Shown here: in pieces, positions 23,947-34,802 of the stretch | How positions within the stretch are numbered: position 1 is the stretch's first letter | Layout: the number at the start of each line of letters is the position of its first letter | Source: Typha latifolia | Lineage: Eukaryota > Streptophyta > Magnoliopsida > Poales > Typhaceae | Length of the DNA stretch: 64,000 bases | Reading direction: 5' to 3' | NCBI GenBank assembly: GCA_019914945.1 | Contig: CM034108.1 | Span: forward strand, 4,474,001 to 4,538,000 | Made by a program: the position numbers and the translations under genes | Notes under the pieces: model-generated | What the model was told of the DNA's origin: nothing | Database searches by the model: none | What the model saw: the letters and a program-made list of their open reading frames with translations, nothing else

Positions 23947-25998
23947 ATGGCTATCAAACCCAAATCACTTCTCCCTTTCCTTCTATTCTTCGCCCTCTTC
24001 TTCTTCCTCGCCACGACGTTTGCCATAGCTTACCAGAGAGAAGGCCCGGAGCAGCGCTTCCAGCAATGCCGCCAACGATGCGAAGAGAGCGGGCAGCGCG
24101 GCGAGCAGCGCCAACAGTGCAAGCTTCAGTGCGAGAAAAGATACCAACAAGAGAAGCAACAGCGACAGGAGAGAGAGAGAGGGACGGAAGATCGAGAAGA
24201 CCCACAAGAGAGGCTCCAAGAATGCAAGCAGAGATGCTACCAGCAACACCAAGGGTCGCAGAAGCAGCAGCAATGCACTCGAAGGTGCGAGGAGAGGTAT
24301 AGTGGGGAGAGAGAGAGGGGTACTGGATCGAATCCGTACCAAGGAGAGGAGGAAGAGGAGTGGACGCAGGAGAACCCTTACGTTTTCGATCGCCAGAGCT
24401 TTAGGCATCGAGTTAGAACCGAGCATGGGCATATTAGGGTGCTAAAGAGGTTCGATGAGAAGTCTAATCTTTTGTCTGGTATTGCGAATTATCGATTGGC
24501 TATCTTCGAGGCCGACCCTCATGCTTTTGTGCTGCCTAATCACGGGGATGCCGACTGCGTTTGTTACGTAGTGAAAGGTAAACACATTATAGTTATAGTT
24601 ATAGCTTGTTAGTAGAAAAGTCTCAACTTTGTTCTTGTATATATGCAGGGAGAGGTACACTAAGTGTTCTTTGGGGGGAGCAGAAGCAGTCGTTCGAGAT
24701 CAACCAAGGGGACATCTTTGCAACGCCTGCAGGTGCAGTCATCTACTTGATTAATAGTGACAACAGTGAGAGGCTAGTCATAGTTAAGCTTCTCCAGCCT
24801 GTGAATATTCCAGGACGCTTTGAGGTAATATTAATCGAGCATAATCTATTACAACTTCTAAGTGTACGTGTGTTTATATGTGTATACTTATACTGAGATC
24901 TATGTAGAACTTTTTTGGAGCTGGAGGACAAAACCCACAGTCATTTTATCGAGCATTTAGCGACCAAGTCCTACAAGCTGCCTTTAATGTAAGGCTTCTT
25001 GTTTTTAAACAACTACTAGCTAATTACTAGTATAATATTTCTTATATTGAGAGAGTTGAAGTATATTTGATGGTTGTGATTTATTTAGACTCCAAGTGAG
25101 AGGCTGGAGAGGATCTTTGGTAAGCAGAGCAAAGGAGCCATAATCCGAGCATCGGAGGAACAAATCCGAGCATTGAGCCGACAGGAAGGCGGCGGACGTT
25201 GGCCTTTCGGCGGCCGCGGTAGCGAATCTCGAGGCACTTTCAACCTTCTGAGGAAGCGTCCGACCTTTGCAAACCGACACGGGAACCTCCACGAGGCCGA
25301 CGCCAACGACTACCAATGGCTCCGTCAGCTCGACGTCAAGGTTACTTTTGCAAATATCAGCAGTGTAAGTACTAATACTAGTCTCTTTTAAAAGTTTTCA
25401 AATCACACCCCATATTTTGGAAGTTTTGTGATTAACGTCCCTTTTGGTGGCATGCATATAGGGATCCATGACGGCGCCCTTCTATAACTCCCGGTCGACC
25501 AAGATAGCCCTGGTCGTTGAAGGCAACGGCGAGATCGAGATCATCTGCCCCCACATAACAAGACAGAGTCGACACAAGGGCCATGGTCATCGCCGAGAAG
25601 AGGAGCAGGAGGAGGAGCAGGGGGAGGGCCAAACCGGTCAACAATACCAAAACGTCCGGGCCCAGGTGTCCCCCGGCGTGGCGTTCGTCGTCCCGGCGGG
25701 TCATCCGACGGTCGAGATCGCGTCATCTTCTGGCGGCAGGAGCCAGAACCTCCAGGTCATCTGCTTTGAGATCCGTGCGGAGAACAACGAGAGGATATTC
25801 GTGGCCGGGAAGAACAACGTGCTGAAGAATCTCCCCAGGGAGGCGAAGGAGCTATCCTTCGATAGCTCGGCGAGGGAGGTGGAGGAGGTGTTTGATGCGC
25901 AGGAAGAGGAGGGTTTCGTCGCCGGGCCGGAGGAGTGGCAGAGGCGTGGGAGGGGAGTCGAGGGGTATAATATCTTGGAGGTAGCAGCTGGGTTCTGA
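23947..25998 (+). CDS. Vicilin-like 7S seed storage globulin with alpha-hairpinin N-terminal region, 5 exons
   Basis: Exons 23947-24577, 24649-24824, 24908-24988, 25089-25364 and 25462-25998 join in phase to about 566 residues. Residues 1-28 are a signal peptide. Next come two C-x3-C-x12-C-x3-C hairpins, the first at Cys 41, 45, 58 and 62, in a Gln/Arg/Glu-rich leader as in vicilins that release antimicrobial peptides (MiAMP2 type). The first cupin follows ('NPYVFDRQSFRHR' to 'LLQPVNIPGRFE' and on), then a linker, and the second cupin ('GSMTAPFYNSRSTKIALVVE' onward), with an acidic loop and the C-terminal 'VEGYNILEVAAGF'. The product is a trimeric vacuolar reserve protein. The start is the ATG after the TATA box; an earlier in-frame ATG at 23770 overlaps the promoter and would displace the signal peptide. 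A 3' 'AATAATAA' near 26099 may serve polyadenylation. Confidence 0.96.
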
Positions 25999-26429
25999 GA
26001 GTGTACGACAGAGAGAGAAAGAGAGAGAGTGTAAGAGGCTAGTTTTGTAAGTACCAGAGTGGGGGAGGGGCTGAGTGTAATGTAATGGAGTAACAAGGAA
26101 TAATAAGCACTTCGGAGTGCACTGCTGCAATGCTCAAAGCTTTTCTATAATATGTACCTAAGTTTCCTGGTTATAATTCTCTTTATATATGTTCTTTGTT
26201 TAAGTTTTCTTGTGTTATAGTTCGTCAATATTGTTACGTACACTAGATAGACAATGTATATGCATGCATTCGTACGTGGATTTACGTACATTGATGTTAG
26301 ATTACGTATACATACTGCACTGCCAAGGCTCATTGTAAAAGATGGATTGTAAAAGATGGATTTTAATTAGCTAGGAGTTCGAGGAGTACTTCGTTTCCTC
26401 CACCGGTAATATCACCAGTGTAATTTCTC

Positions 26430-26459
26430 AAATAATAATAATAATAATAATAATAATAA
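26430..26459. repeat. (AAT)n microsatellite
   Basis: Ten AAT units in the spacer between the vicilin gene and its truncated relative. Confidence 0.95.
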
Positions 26460-27008
26460 GAAGTTATGTGGATAATTTTTCCTTTTGATATTCTGTGTTC
26501 GTACTCAGGTAATTCGTAATACGAGATCCACTTTAATTAACTTGTTACTCTCTCTCTTATAATCAATGTCAAATAAGAGTCACTTTAGCTCATTATTTGG
26601 CTTGTTAGTTGTTTCTTTGAAGGCCAAACGTGAAGAGTACTCATTATCTTCTTCAGCTCTGATTAAATATTTTACTTTCGTCTACATGCATAATTTTCTG
26701 CCAATCTCCATCCTGAAGCTTAATTCGTAGTCATTTAATGTTTTTCTCTTACTCGCGATTTCCGAGGCATGATATATTGCACAGCCTGGCGAATTTTTCA
26801 TGCACCAATGATGGGCACGTAAGTTGGCTTGCTTTGAATATTACTAACACAAGCATCAGCGTAAGTTGCCACGTCTACACCTCATAATAAAACACGTGGA
26901 CAGTTGCATGGCTACCCAACCCCAACGTATATTATTATATTAATCATCTTCACTCTCTCTTTTTATATATATATATATAGCAACAACTACTACTCTCTCT
27001 ATGGAGCC

Positions 27009-27464
27009 ATGATGAACAGCAAAACCCAACGCCTCCTCTTCCTCACTCTCTTCCTCTTCTCCGACCTTTCATCAATCCACTCCAACTCATCACCATCATC
27101 GTCAGAAGACCCCGAGGTCCAGCTCTGCAAGAAGCAATGCCAGCTCCAACAACAATTCGACCAAACCCAGAAAAAGCAATGCATCCAAGGCTGCGAGGAG
27201 TACGGCAGACTAAAGAAGGAGATCGAGAGGAGAACAAAACCCGGGGGCGCCGGCACCCAGGAGGAGCCGGAGCGCAAGCGCGAGCACTGCAAGCACGAGT
27301 GCCGGGCGAGCCGGCGGAGCGAGGACGAGCAAAGAGAGTGCGAGCGCCGATGCGAGGAGGAGTACGAAGGGAGGACGCTGGTGGATGTGAAGGAGATGGA
27401 GAAGGGGGTGAGGGGTTGGACGAGAGGCTTCACCAGTGCAAGCAGAAGCAGTGCCGAAGCGTAG
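27009..27464 (+). CDS. Truncated vicilin-like secreted alpha-hairpinin protein (possible pseudogene)
   Basis: A 151-residue frame with a signal peptide (about residues 1-25) and two alpha-hairpinin motifs: Cys 40, 44, 58, 62 (x3, x13, x3) and Cys 94, 98, 111, 115 (x3, x12, x3). It resembles the N-terminal region of the vicilin 1 kb upstream but has no cupin. Homology seems to continue past residue 137 in another frame: 'DERLHQCKQKQCRS' and 'RQECRR', then 'QEEYKEGRER' in the third frame up to about 27530. So a third hairpin is broken by at least two frame changes, and the cupin exons are absent. Its upstream region has 'CACGTGG' at about 26894, 'TTGCCACGTC' and a TATA run, so it may still be transcribed. 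A three-codon upstream frame ('ATGGAGCCATGA' at 27001-27012) overlaps the start. I chose the ATG at 27009 since it opens directly onto the signal peptide. It could be a working hairpinin gene or a decaying copy. Confidence 0.75.
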   Translation: MMNSKTQRLLFLTLFLFSDLSSIHSNSSPSSSEDPEVQLCKKQCQLQQQFDQTQKKQCIQGCEEYGRLKKEIERRTKPGGAGTQEEPERKREHCKHECRASRRSEDEQRECERRCEEEYEGRTLVDVKEMEKGVRGWTRGFTSASRSSAEA

Positions 27465-28026
27465 AGCGAGGGCGGCGGCGGAGGCAGGAGTGCAGGAGGA
27501 GTATAAGGAGGGGAGAGAGAGGGCGGTGAGTCTGGTGTGTTAGAGAATAATCATAGATATTAATATTTCTAGTTTAATTCCTAGAGATTAAAAAACAATA
27601 TGCTTTATATTCGTGTTAAAATTATGATGTTAAAACCGTGAGTAGAAAGAGATTAGATGGAGGAAATAAAGCGAGATTATCCTTGTAATGGTTTTCCTCT
27701 TCTGTTTTTTTCCTCTATTTTTTTTTAATATCATGAAATTCTCTCTGAAAAGTAGTGGAGATCATTATTATTTTTTGACGGTTATAGTTTTTTTTTTATT
27801 TCTAATTCTGACTCTTATAAAAAAAAAAGAAAATTACATAATAAATTATATGACAATTATACTTAAGACAATTAATTAGATCACTTAATTTTAGATTTAT
27901 TTAAATGATAATATACATAGTTTAATCATTTACATGTGTGGTTAAAATTAATATCAGAGAAGTGAGACTGTAAGAGAAGGCAAATGTATATTAGTATATC
28001 TAAATATGGAAACATGTTACTCACGT
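27465..28026. other. Decayed vicilin tail and AT-rich spacer
   Basis: 27465 to about 27530 holds the frame-shifted third hairpin described above. The rest up to the tRNA is AT-rich and shows no gene. A short Phe/Leu-rich frame at 27688-27879 reflects T-rich composition. Confidence 0.5.
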
Positions 28027-28031
28027 GCGGG

Positions 28032-28074
<43 letters not shown>

Positions 28075-28099
28075 GCGTGTTCGATCCACGCTCACCGCA
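28027..28099 (+). tRNA. tRNA-Phe (anticodon GAA)
   Basis: A 73-base cloverleaf without intron. The acceptor stem 28027-28033 pairs with 28092-28098, with the G:A mismatch at the fourth pair that is also present in the plant nuclear tRNA-Phe as I know it. The anticodon stem TCAGA/TCTGA encloses CTGAAGA with GAA at 28060-28062. The T-loop/B-box is 'GTTCGATCC' at 28079-28087. T runs at 28104-28107 and 28116-28122 serve as Pol III terminators. The sequence looks identical to the canonical plant cytosolic tRNA-Phe, so it should be functional. Confidence 0.97.
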
Positions 28100-28146
28100 T
28101 TCGTTTTATTTTATCTTTTTTTATAGTATTATTTAGGGTTAATTGC

Positions 28147-28549
28147 ACTTTAAATATATAAGAGCATCTCCAACCGGGCTTCAAATCTCCAAATTAGCTC
28201 AAACCGGGCTCTATATGAGACTCCAAATTTGGAGCCATAAATAGTGGGAGCCCCACCATGAAAATGGAGCCAGGCTCTATTTGTCACATCAATTTTTTGA
28301 AAATACTAAAATTACCCGTTATATTCAATAATTTTAAATTTAACCATTTTTTTATTTTAGAAATAAAAATATTTTAGTTTTAACAAATAAAATATTTTTA
28401 TTTAAGTGTTAGTTTAAATCTAACCCACAATAGCTTTTTTGCACCTATGTTTTTAAATTATAGGTAAAAATAGGGTGTAAATTTTAATTTTGTAAAAAAC
28501 CCGAGTATTATATACAAAATTTTCTTTTTTTTAATAATATAAAATAAAT
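28147..28549. repeat. Dispersed repeat, left part, interrupted by the LINE
   Basis: From about 28160 there is a phrase 'AGAGCATCTCCAACCGGGCT', the kind of end seen in plant MITE-like elements, followed by 'CTCCAAATTTGGAG'. From about 28400 to 28549 the sequence matches the arms of the palindrome at 34803-35204 ('AGGGTGTAAATTTTAATTTT' and 'TATTATATACAA'). That match resumes after the LINE at 34775. No coding capacity. Confidence 0.7.
28534..28549. repeat. LINE target-site duplication, left copy
   Basis: Sixteen bases 'ATAATATAAAATAAAT' immediately before the poly(T) that represents the LINE tail. Identical to 34759-34774. Confidence 0.8.
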
Positions 28550-28561
28550 TTTTTTTTTTTT

Positions 28562-31500
28562 TGACTGCAAAAGAGCTGAGGTCAGCTTCAATTATTTTGC
28601 TGTCGCCACGTGTCCGCGTCGACAGCTAACAGGTTACATAATTCCGGTGGAGCGTTATTTAGACGCTCCACGTGGCAGTACGCCGAGGCCAAACTGGCCT
28701 TCGCTGCTGCCCAGTCTGCGACCGCATTGGCCTCTCTCCCAACATGGGTTAACCTGACCTCACCACACTCACTAGCTAAACGCGCGCATTCACTCGCGAG
28801 GTTTCGGACGCGCCATGGATCACTCTGGGTTCTGCACGCAACCGATGGCCTCGGTGCGGTCGGTCTCTACCGTAGTCCGGATCCTCCCCGCCATCCTCAA
28901 CGCCCGGCGGGATAGCCCCAGTTCGGATTGAAGCGCGGCGGCGCCCGGGCACGGCTCCCACCCTGCCTGAAGAAACTCTCCCTCCGCGGTACGGAAGATG
29001 GCCGCTGCTCCGCCTTGGTACGCACCAACTCGCAGGGCTCCGTCGGTGTTTGCTTTGATCCATCCCGGCTCCGGCGGCTCCCAGGGTTTCCTTGTCGTGC
29101 GAAGCTTCGGGATCTTCCGCTTGCTTACGCACCTGTACTCCTCCGCCATTTGAACCGCAGCCCTGACCACGGCCAGCTCCGGCGTACGCTTCTCTCTAAA
29201 CACCACGCCATTCCTGCTCTTCCACAGGGACCATAGTGTGCATGCTATCAAACCTTTGGCCCGTCCGTCTCCCTCGCGCCCACACTCCACTCCTTCGTGA
29301 TCCAGTCTAGGTCGATCTCCGCCGCCGGCAGCCGTTCTCTGGTACCCAGGATCTCCCATACCTCCCTGCTGTATCTACACGTGAAGAGGAGGTGCTCGCT
29401 CGTCTCACTGAATAGCCCGCACATGGCACAGCGATCCTCTGGGCCGATATGAAGGTAGCGGAGGTAGGCGCGCGTCGGGAGCCTGCCCCACAGGAGCTTC
29501 CAGCAGAAGACTCTGATCCTTGGCGATACCTGGAGACGCCATAGGTTACTCCACCCTGCCCAGAGCTGAGCATTTTGAGGGAGCAGGGACTGGTATATCG
29601 CCTTGACCGAGGGCGTTCCCCGAGGGTGCGGCCACCAGATCCACCTGTCCTCGGTGCCGGCGGCTCCCATGGTGCAGTTGGTAATCTCGGACGCCAGCTC
29701 AGATCCTGCCTCCCTAGCCAATTGCTCCGGGGTCCATCGACCGTCTCTGGTGAGATGTGCCACACTCAGAGTTTCGTCCATGAGCCCGGGCGCCAGGATC
29801 CGAGGCTGTCTGGACCATGGGGTCGCATGCAGCCACGGGTCGAACGCAGCACGAGTGCCTACTCCATTTCCTATCAGAACTCTGCAACCCATTCTAATCT
29901 GGTTTGCAGTTTTTGTTAGCGCCCTCCACATCCATGAAGGATGCAGGCTCTTCGAAGTCTCCCATGGGTGAAGACTCCCGTATTTAGCCTGCATGAGATG
30001 GATCCAAGGCGCCTGCTCCTTGTTTAGGAATTTGAACACTAGCTTACCCAGGTGAGCCATTCTGGCCTCCCGCAGCCTACGGACCCCAAGACCTCCCTGC
30101 CGTTTGGGGAGCGTCACCGCGCCCGCCCATCGTGTGTAGGCCATGGCCTTCCTGGGATTTTTCCAAAGGAAGTTACGGGCTTTTTTCTCTATCTCCTCCA
30201 GCACTCCGTTCGGCACCCACGTGCTACCTAGCCAGTAAGACGGGATCGCTAGCAGCGCCGCCTTGATCGGGTGAGCTTGCCGGCTGGGAGAGGATCGTCC
30301 CTTTCCCGCCCGCTAGTCTCTTGCCGATCCTTTCCACTAGCTCCCGCCGCTCCCCGCACCTTCACCCTCCTCCCCGAGATAAGCACCCCGAGGTATTTGA
30401 AAGGCATGCCGCCACCTTCACCCCGAGCCGGGCACCGAGGTTTGATCCCGCCTCGGCCCCAGGCCACCGCTAGGCGGATCTGACGGCTCCGACTTGTCAG
30501 AGTTCACCCGCTGGTGAGTGAGACTCTCGTACTGGCTCAGGCTCTCCAGGATGCTGTGGGCGTTTGTAGGCGTGGCTTCCAAAGACGCCGACGGGTCGTC
30601 CGCGTATAGCAGGTGAGTCAGCTGCACTTCTCTGACTCTGAATCCTCGCAGAAGGCCTTGGGCTGCCTTCTCGTTGATAAGTCCCGATAGCACTTGCGTA
30701 ACTATAATGAAGAGGTAGGAGATATCGGGTCACCTTGACGTAGACCACTCCTAGGCGTTATCCGGAGGTCGGGCTCCCGTTGATCGGCGGTGCAAACCTA
30801 GGGAGGCGATACAAGCACACCCGGTTGCACCACCTAAGAGGAAAACCCATCCGCCGGAGCGCCTCTACCACTGCCGGCCAACTGACCCGATCATACGCCT
30901 TTTCCATGTCCATTTTGATCATCATGATAGGCTCTCGCTCTTGCTCTTGTCGGTGGCCATGGAGTGCGCCACCTCCCGGGCGACCAAAGTGTTATCTCGC
31001 AATGCTCCGACCAGCCACAAAAGCCACCTGCTCCGGTCCAATGAGCTTTGCCAGCACTGCCTTAAGCCTGTTAGCCATGATCTTTGCTATTACCTTGTAA
31101 CTGACATTGCACAGGGCGATCGGCCGATAGTCCTCCACTTTAACAGGGTGCTCCTTCTTTGGGATCAAGGTGATGAAGGTATCCCCCCAGGCTTTTGGCA
31201 TCGAGGCGCTGGTGAAGAAGTGCCCGACGGCCCTGCAGAGGTCACCACCCATAGTATCCCAGAATTTGGTGTAGACTTCCGCCGCATCCCGTCCGGCCCG
31301 GGCCTTTCCTTTCGGTAGGCTCCACACCGCTTCCTTGATCTCCTCCTCCGTCACCGGGTCTTTGCGGGAGTGACGCTTCCGCCGACGAGATGGAAGGAAG
31401 GGCTGGCCACACTGGCTCCCGTGGTCTACCTCATCCGCTTCACCCCGAGCCGATGGTAGAAGTCGGTGAAACAGCGGCTCACCGCCTCCCGCGCTCTCGG

Positions 31501-32671
31501 AACCAGCTCTCCGTCGTTACCCCGGATGCCGACAATCGAGTTGCGTCTGCGCCATGGTAGCCGAGAGGTGGAAGAATTTGGTGTTGCGATCTCCTTCCTC
31601 CGTCCACTTTAGGCGGGATCGTTGCAGCCATTTAATGTTAAGTTGCCTGTTGAGGGCGAGCTTGTAGTTGTAGCAGCTTCTCAGGCTCTGCGTGCCCCCC
31701 TCCGACAGCAGCCCATTGGCGTCAAGCTCCTCTAGGTCAGCCAGCTTCTGGTTGGTGTCCCTTAGCCGTCTTTCCACGTTCCCCACCGCCGAGCGGTTCC
31801 AGTTGGTCAGGCTCCTTCTCAGCTCACTCAGGCGGTGCGTGAAGGCTTGCATGGGGTTTCCGTTTGCGTGCCGCTTCCAGGATTCCTGAACTACGTTCAG
31901 ACATTCCTCATACTCCATCCAGAGGAGCTCAAAACGGAACGGTCTCTTGCTTCTCGGCATTCCAGCAGGCACTGTGAGGAGCAGCGGAGCGTGATCCGAC
32001 GCACCCCGGTCTAAGTGCTGGACTTTGCACTCCGGATGCTCACTCACCCAGGCAGTGTTGGCTAGAGCCCTGTCAAGCCGGATCCGGATTCGTCGCGCAC
32101 CTTGTTGGTTGTTGCACCAGGTATATGGAATGCCTTCATAGCCTAGGTCGCACAGCCCGGACTCATCCACGAACCGCGCGAATGCCTGCCCTTTAGGCCC
32201 GAGAGCAGCGACTCCACTGCATCTCTTCTCCTCTACTGACAGGAACGCATTGAAGTCTCCCATGATCGCCCACGGCACGTTGATGGGTACCATGTTCTTC
32301 GCTTCCTCCCGAGCTCATGCTTTCTTTCAAGGTTGGTGCTAGCATAGACGGTGGTCCATATCCGGGTTTGTCTGAGGGAAGGGTGATAGTAAGGTGGGCG
32401 GCATATCGTGAGACCGCCGCCACATCTACCCACCCTAGCTCTTTGTTCCGAGAGGACCGAATGCCTCCCGATCGTCCTTGCGCCGGACGGCAAACCACCG
32501 CCATCCTCGCCCTAGTTTTTTTTTGCACTTGCTCCGCTTCAAAGCCGGTTGGTGTGCGTTTGAGTAACACCGGCATGTCTCCGGTTTATGATCTCTAATC
32601 GTAACCCTACACCTGGTCGAGCGCCTCCTTCTTGCGGCGCCTCTACAATTCCACACTAAGGTTTTTAACAT
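28562..32671 (-). pseudogene. LINE ORF2: endonuclease, reverse transcriptase, zf-RVT, RNase H (broken)
   Basis: Starts at 32671 with 'MLKTLVWNCRGAARR', the usual N-terminus of the apurinic-type endonuclease. The endonuclease continues in another frame (32293-31517) with 'WAIMGDFNAFLSVEEKRCSG' and the catalytic 'SDHAPLLL'. Reverse-transcriptase blocks follow: 'PKGKARAGRDA' and 'LIPKKEHPVKVEDYRPIALC' (31354-30992), then the 'YADD' box at about 30595-30606. The zinc-binding connection region is 'PRIRVFCWKLLWGRLPT' with 'CAMCG..SETSEHLLFTC' (30216-29248). RNase H begins 'WIKANTDGA' (29359-28820). At least five frame changes separate these blocks, so no full-length enzyme can be made. Confidence 0.9.
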
Positions 32672-32755
32672 TTGGGAAACCTTGAAGTATGGATTGCCAC
32701 CGATCGTCGGTGCGTCCCGCCCCTCTTGGAGGTTGGCAAGACCGCCCCACCTCCT

Positions 32756-34640
32756 TTAGGGTTCTCGATAGCCGGGGCGCTCCGGGTCCATCTCTCCATC
32801 GGCTTCTTTTTCCTTGTTTGACGCCGCACCACCACGTAATTGCCTCGCATCTCCTTCCAGCTCCTTACCCCCTCGGTCCGCCAGAAGGAGGCAGCGCTTA
32901 ACTCTAGCCACTGTGGCCTCGTGCTTTCCGGGTGGGCTGGATTGTTGCCCGGAGGAAGGGTTGAAAGCTGCTGATACCAGGCCATCTTGGACGAGCTGGG
33001 GCGGGTATTGACCGGAGCTCGTTCGAACTCCTCCCGTGCTCTTGGAGGTTTTGACATAGCCCGACCTTTGCGACCGGCGGTCTCCCGAGCCAAGCAGGAC
33101 CGTTATCCCTTGGACAACAGCCGATCTGCCGATCGCTTCTCCAGCATGTGACTGGCTACCCTCTCTGCCATCCGCTTCCATCACTTCTGGCATTAAATGA
33201 TCTCCCTCGGTGTCAACTGCCGGTTCGGCCTCCTTTTCTTCCATTCGTTCCTCACCAATCACATGCCTCCTTCGGCCGGGGCCCGCCTCTGTAGCTTTTA
33301 ATGCGATGCCCTCTGACGTGATTGGCGTTGCGTACGGCCTGTTCTGATGCACTCTTTCCACGCCTTTGTTAGGCGCCCTCGTCTTCTTCTTCTTCTCTAC
33401 GTACTCGGCAGCTGCATGCAGATCCTGATGCCGATTGCACCGTTGCTCTGCACCCCCGCCTTGCTCAGCCTTCCTGCTGGTACTGGCCTGATAGTGCTCT
33501 GTGCCTTGCTTGTCCGCGTTTCTTTCCTTGCCTTGGGCCATGTATCTCTGTGAGAACTGTGGCTTTGCTCTAGGGTTTCCCTCACCGTCCTTGGTACCCG
33601 AGGAGGACTGCTCTCTCCTGACCGTCTCCGTGGTGCCGTTGGCGTAGCTGGGTCGCTTTCCTGTCTGATTGGCCTGCCTTCTGGACTTCCTGTGCACGGT
33701 GCACCATGGCCCATAATAAATGTGGTCTTCCTCCGTAGCGTCCTTCTCCCTGTTAGGGTTGGTGCCTTGCTGTACTCCGCCTCCTTCGCCGGCATTCATC
33801 GCCGGCGTCTCCACTTCCCGTTCTTTAGTTGAGAACGCACATTCTTCCTCCTTATGCCCGATTCTTCCACATTTAAAACATATGATCGGGATGCTTTCGT
33901 ACTGCACTCGTTGATCCACTCGTTCGTCCTTCAGCCCGAGCCAGACCGCCGTTTTCAGAGGTCTGCTGAGGTCTACCTCAATGCACACCCGAGCAAACCT
34001 GCTTCTGGAATGATCTAAGGTAGTTTCGTCTACCCGTAGAGGTTTGCCAAAGAAGGCTGCCACCGGGATGAGCGCCTCCAGTTCCCAGTATTCCTGCGGC
34101 AGATTATGTAGCTGGATCCAGACCGGCGCCGAGGTGAAGGCCTCCGGGGACGGCCGGAAGTTGTTTCGCCAAGGAATAAGGTTGAGGACTTGGCCTTGGA
34201 CTGTCCATGGTCCATTGGTCAGGACGTGGTCGAGATCCTCCTGCTTTTCAAATCTGAATACATAGTATCCTCGGCCATGTCGGAGATCGAGAAACCTTCT
34301 ATTCCCTCCCATAGCATGGCTAGCTAGCCGGTTTTTCAGCCACACCATCGGTATTCCCTTGCCCAGAATCTACCGAATAAGGTTAGCTTCCACCGCCGCT
34401 GTCGGCATTGCTCCAAAGACCTCTGGTTCTATCACCACACTATCCTCTAGGCGGTGTCGCGGCTTTGCCGCATCTCCGCCGGATTGATCCCGGTTTAGCT
34501 TTCGCCTTCCTGCACCCCGCCGCAACGGAGGCCCAGGATCTCGCGCCCTCCGTTGCTGTCTGCTTGGTTTCCTCCGGCTCCGACACCTTTGACGATGTAG
34601 CTCTTCGCTGGTGCACATCCTCTCCCCCCGTCGTCGCCAT
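32756..34640 (-). pseudogene. LINE ORF1 (DUF4283 plus CCHC zinc knuckle), frameshifted
   Basis: The probable start is the Met of 'MATTGGEDVHQRR' at 34640, followed by 'RSWASVAAG'; this frame shifts near 34440 and again before 34348. The main open part, 34348-32756 (530 codons), carries a DUF4283 RNA-binding domain ('GYYVFRFEKQEDLDHVLTNG', 'VWIQLHNLPQEYW') and a CCHC knuckle 'CFKCGRIGHKEEEC' (C-x2-C-x4-H-x4-C). A long charged tail follows. In LINEs this protein packages the element RNA. The ORF2 start lies 85 bases beyond the ORF1 stop. Confidence 0.88.
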
Positions 34641-34758
34641 CAATACAAGCAAGTCCTAATAGAGAAGACAACAAACAAGACACACACCCACCAATCTGTT
34701 CATGAAATCATTCTCCAAAGAACATACAAAAGGAAAAGGCCCATGAAAGTGACACTAT

Positions 34759-34774
34759 ATAATATAAAATAAAT
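34759..34774. repeat. LINE target-site duplication, right copy
   Basis: Same 16 bases as 28534-28549. It is followed by 'CAATAAAAGGAATAACCTTT', which resembles 'AATAAAGGAATACTTTTTTT' in the adjacent palindrome arm, so the interrupted target belonged to the same repeat family. Confidence 0.8.
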
Positions 34775-34802
34775 CAATAAAAGGAATAACCTTTTTGTAC
34801 GG

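Larger units (their letters stand above)
28550..34758 (-). mobile_element. Decayed, near full-length L1-type LINE with RNase H
   Basis: A non-LTR retrotransposon of about 6.2 kb on the minus strand. Its 5' end is near 34758 and its poly(A) tail appears as the T run at 28549-28562. A 16-base match, 'ATAATATAAAATAAAT', flanks it at 28534-28549 and 34759-34774, as expected of target-primed insertion. ORF1 (gag-like) and ORF2 (endonuclease, reverse transcriptase, zinc-binding domain, RNase H) are both present in canonical order but carry frameshifts, so the copy is dead. Its GC content is much higher than that of the AT-rich host DNA. Both ends and the duplication are seen directly; clade placement rests on domain order. 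Confidence 0.9.

Noticed and set aside
23983..24432. 149-codon minus-strand frame, Leu-rich
   Set aside because: It lies entirely antisense to vicilin exon 1; the Leu richness is the complement of GAG/CAG codons.
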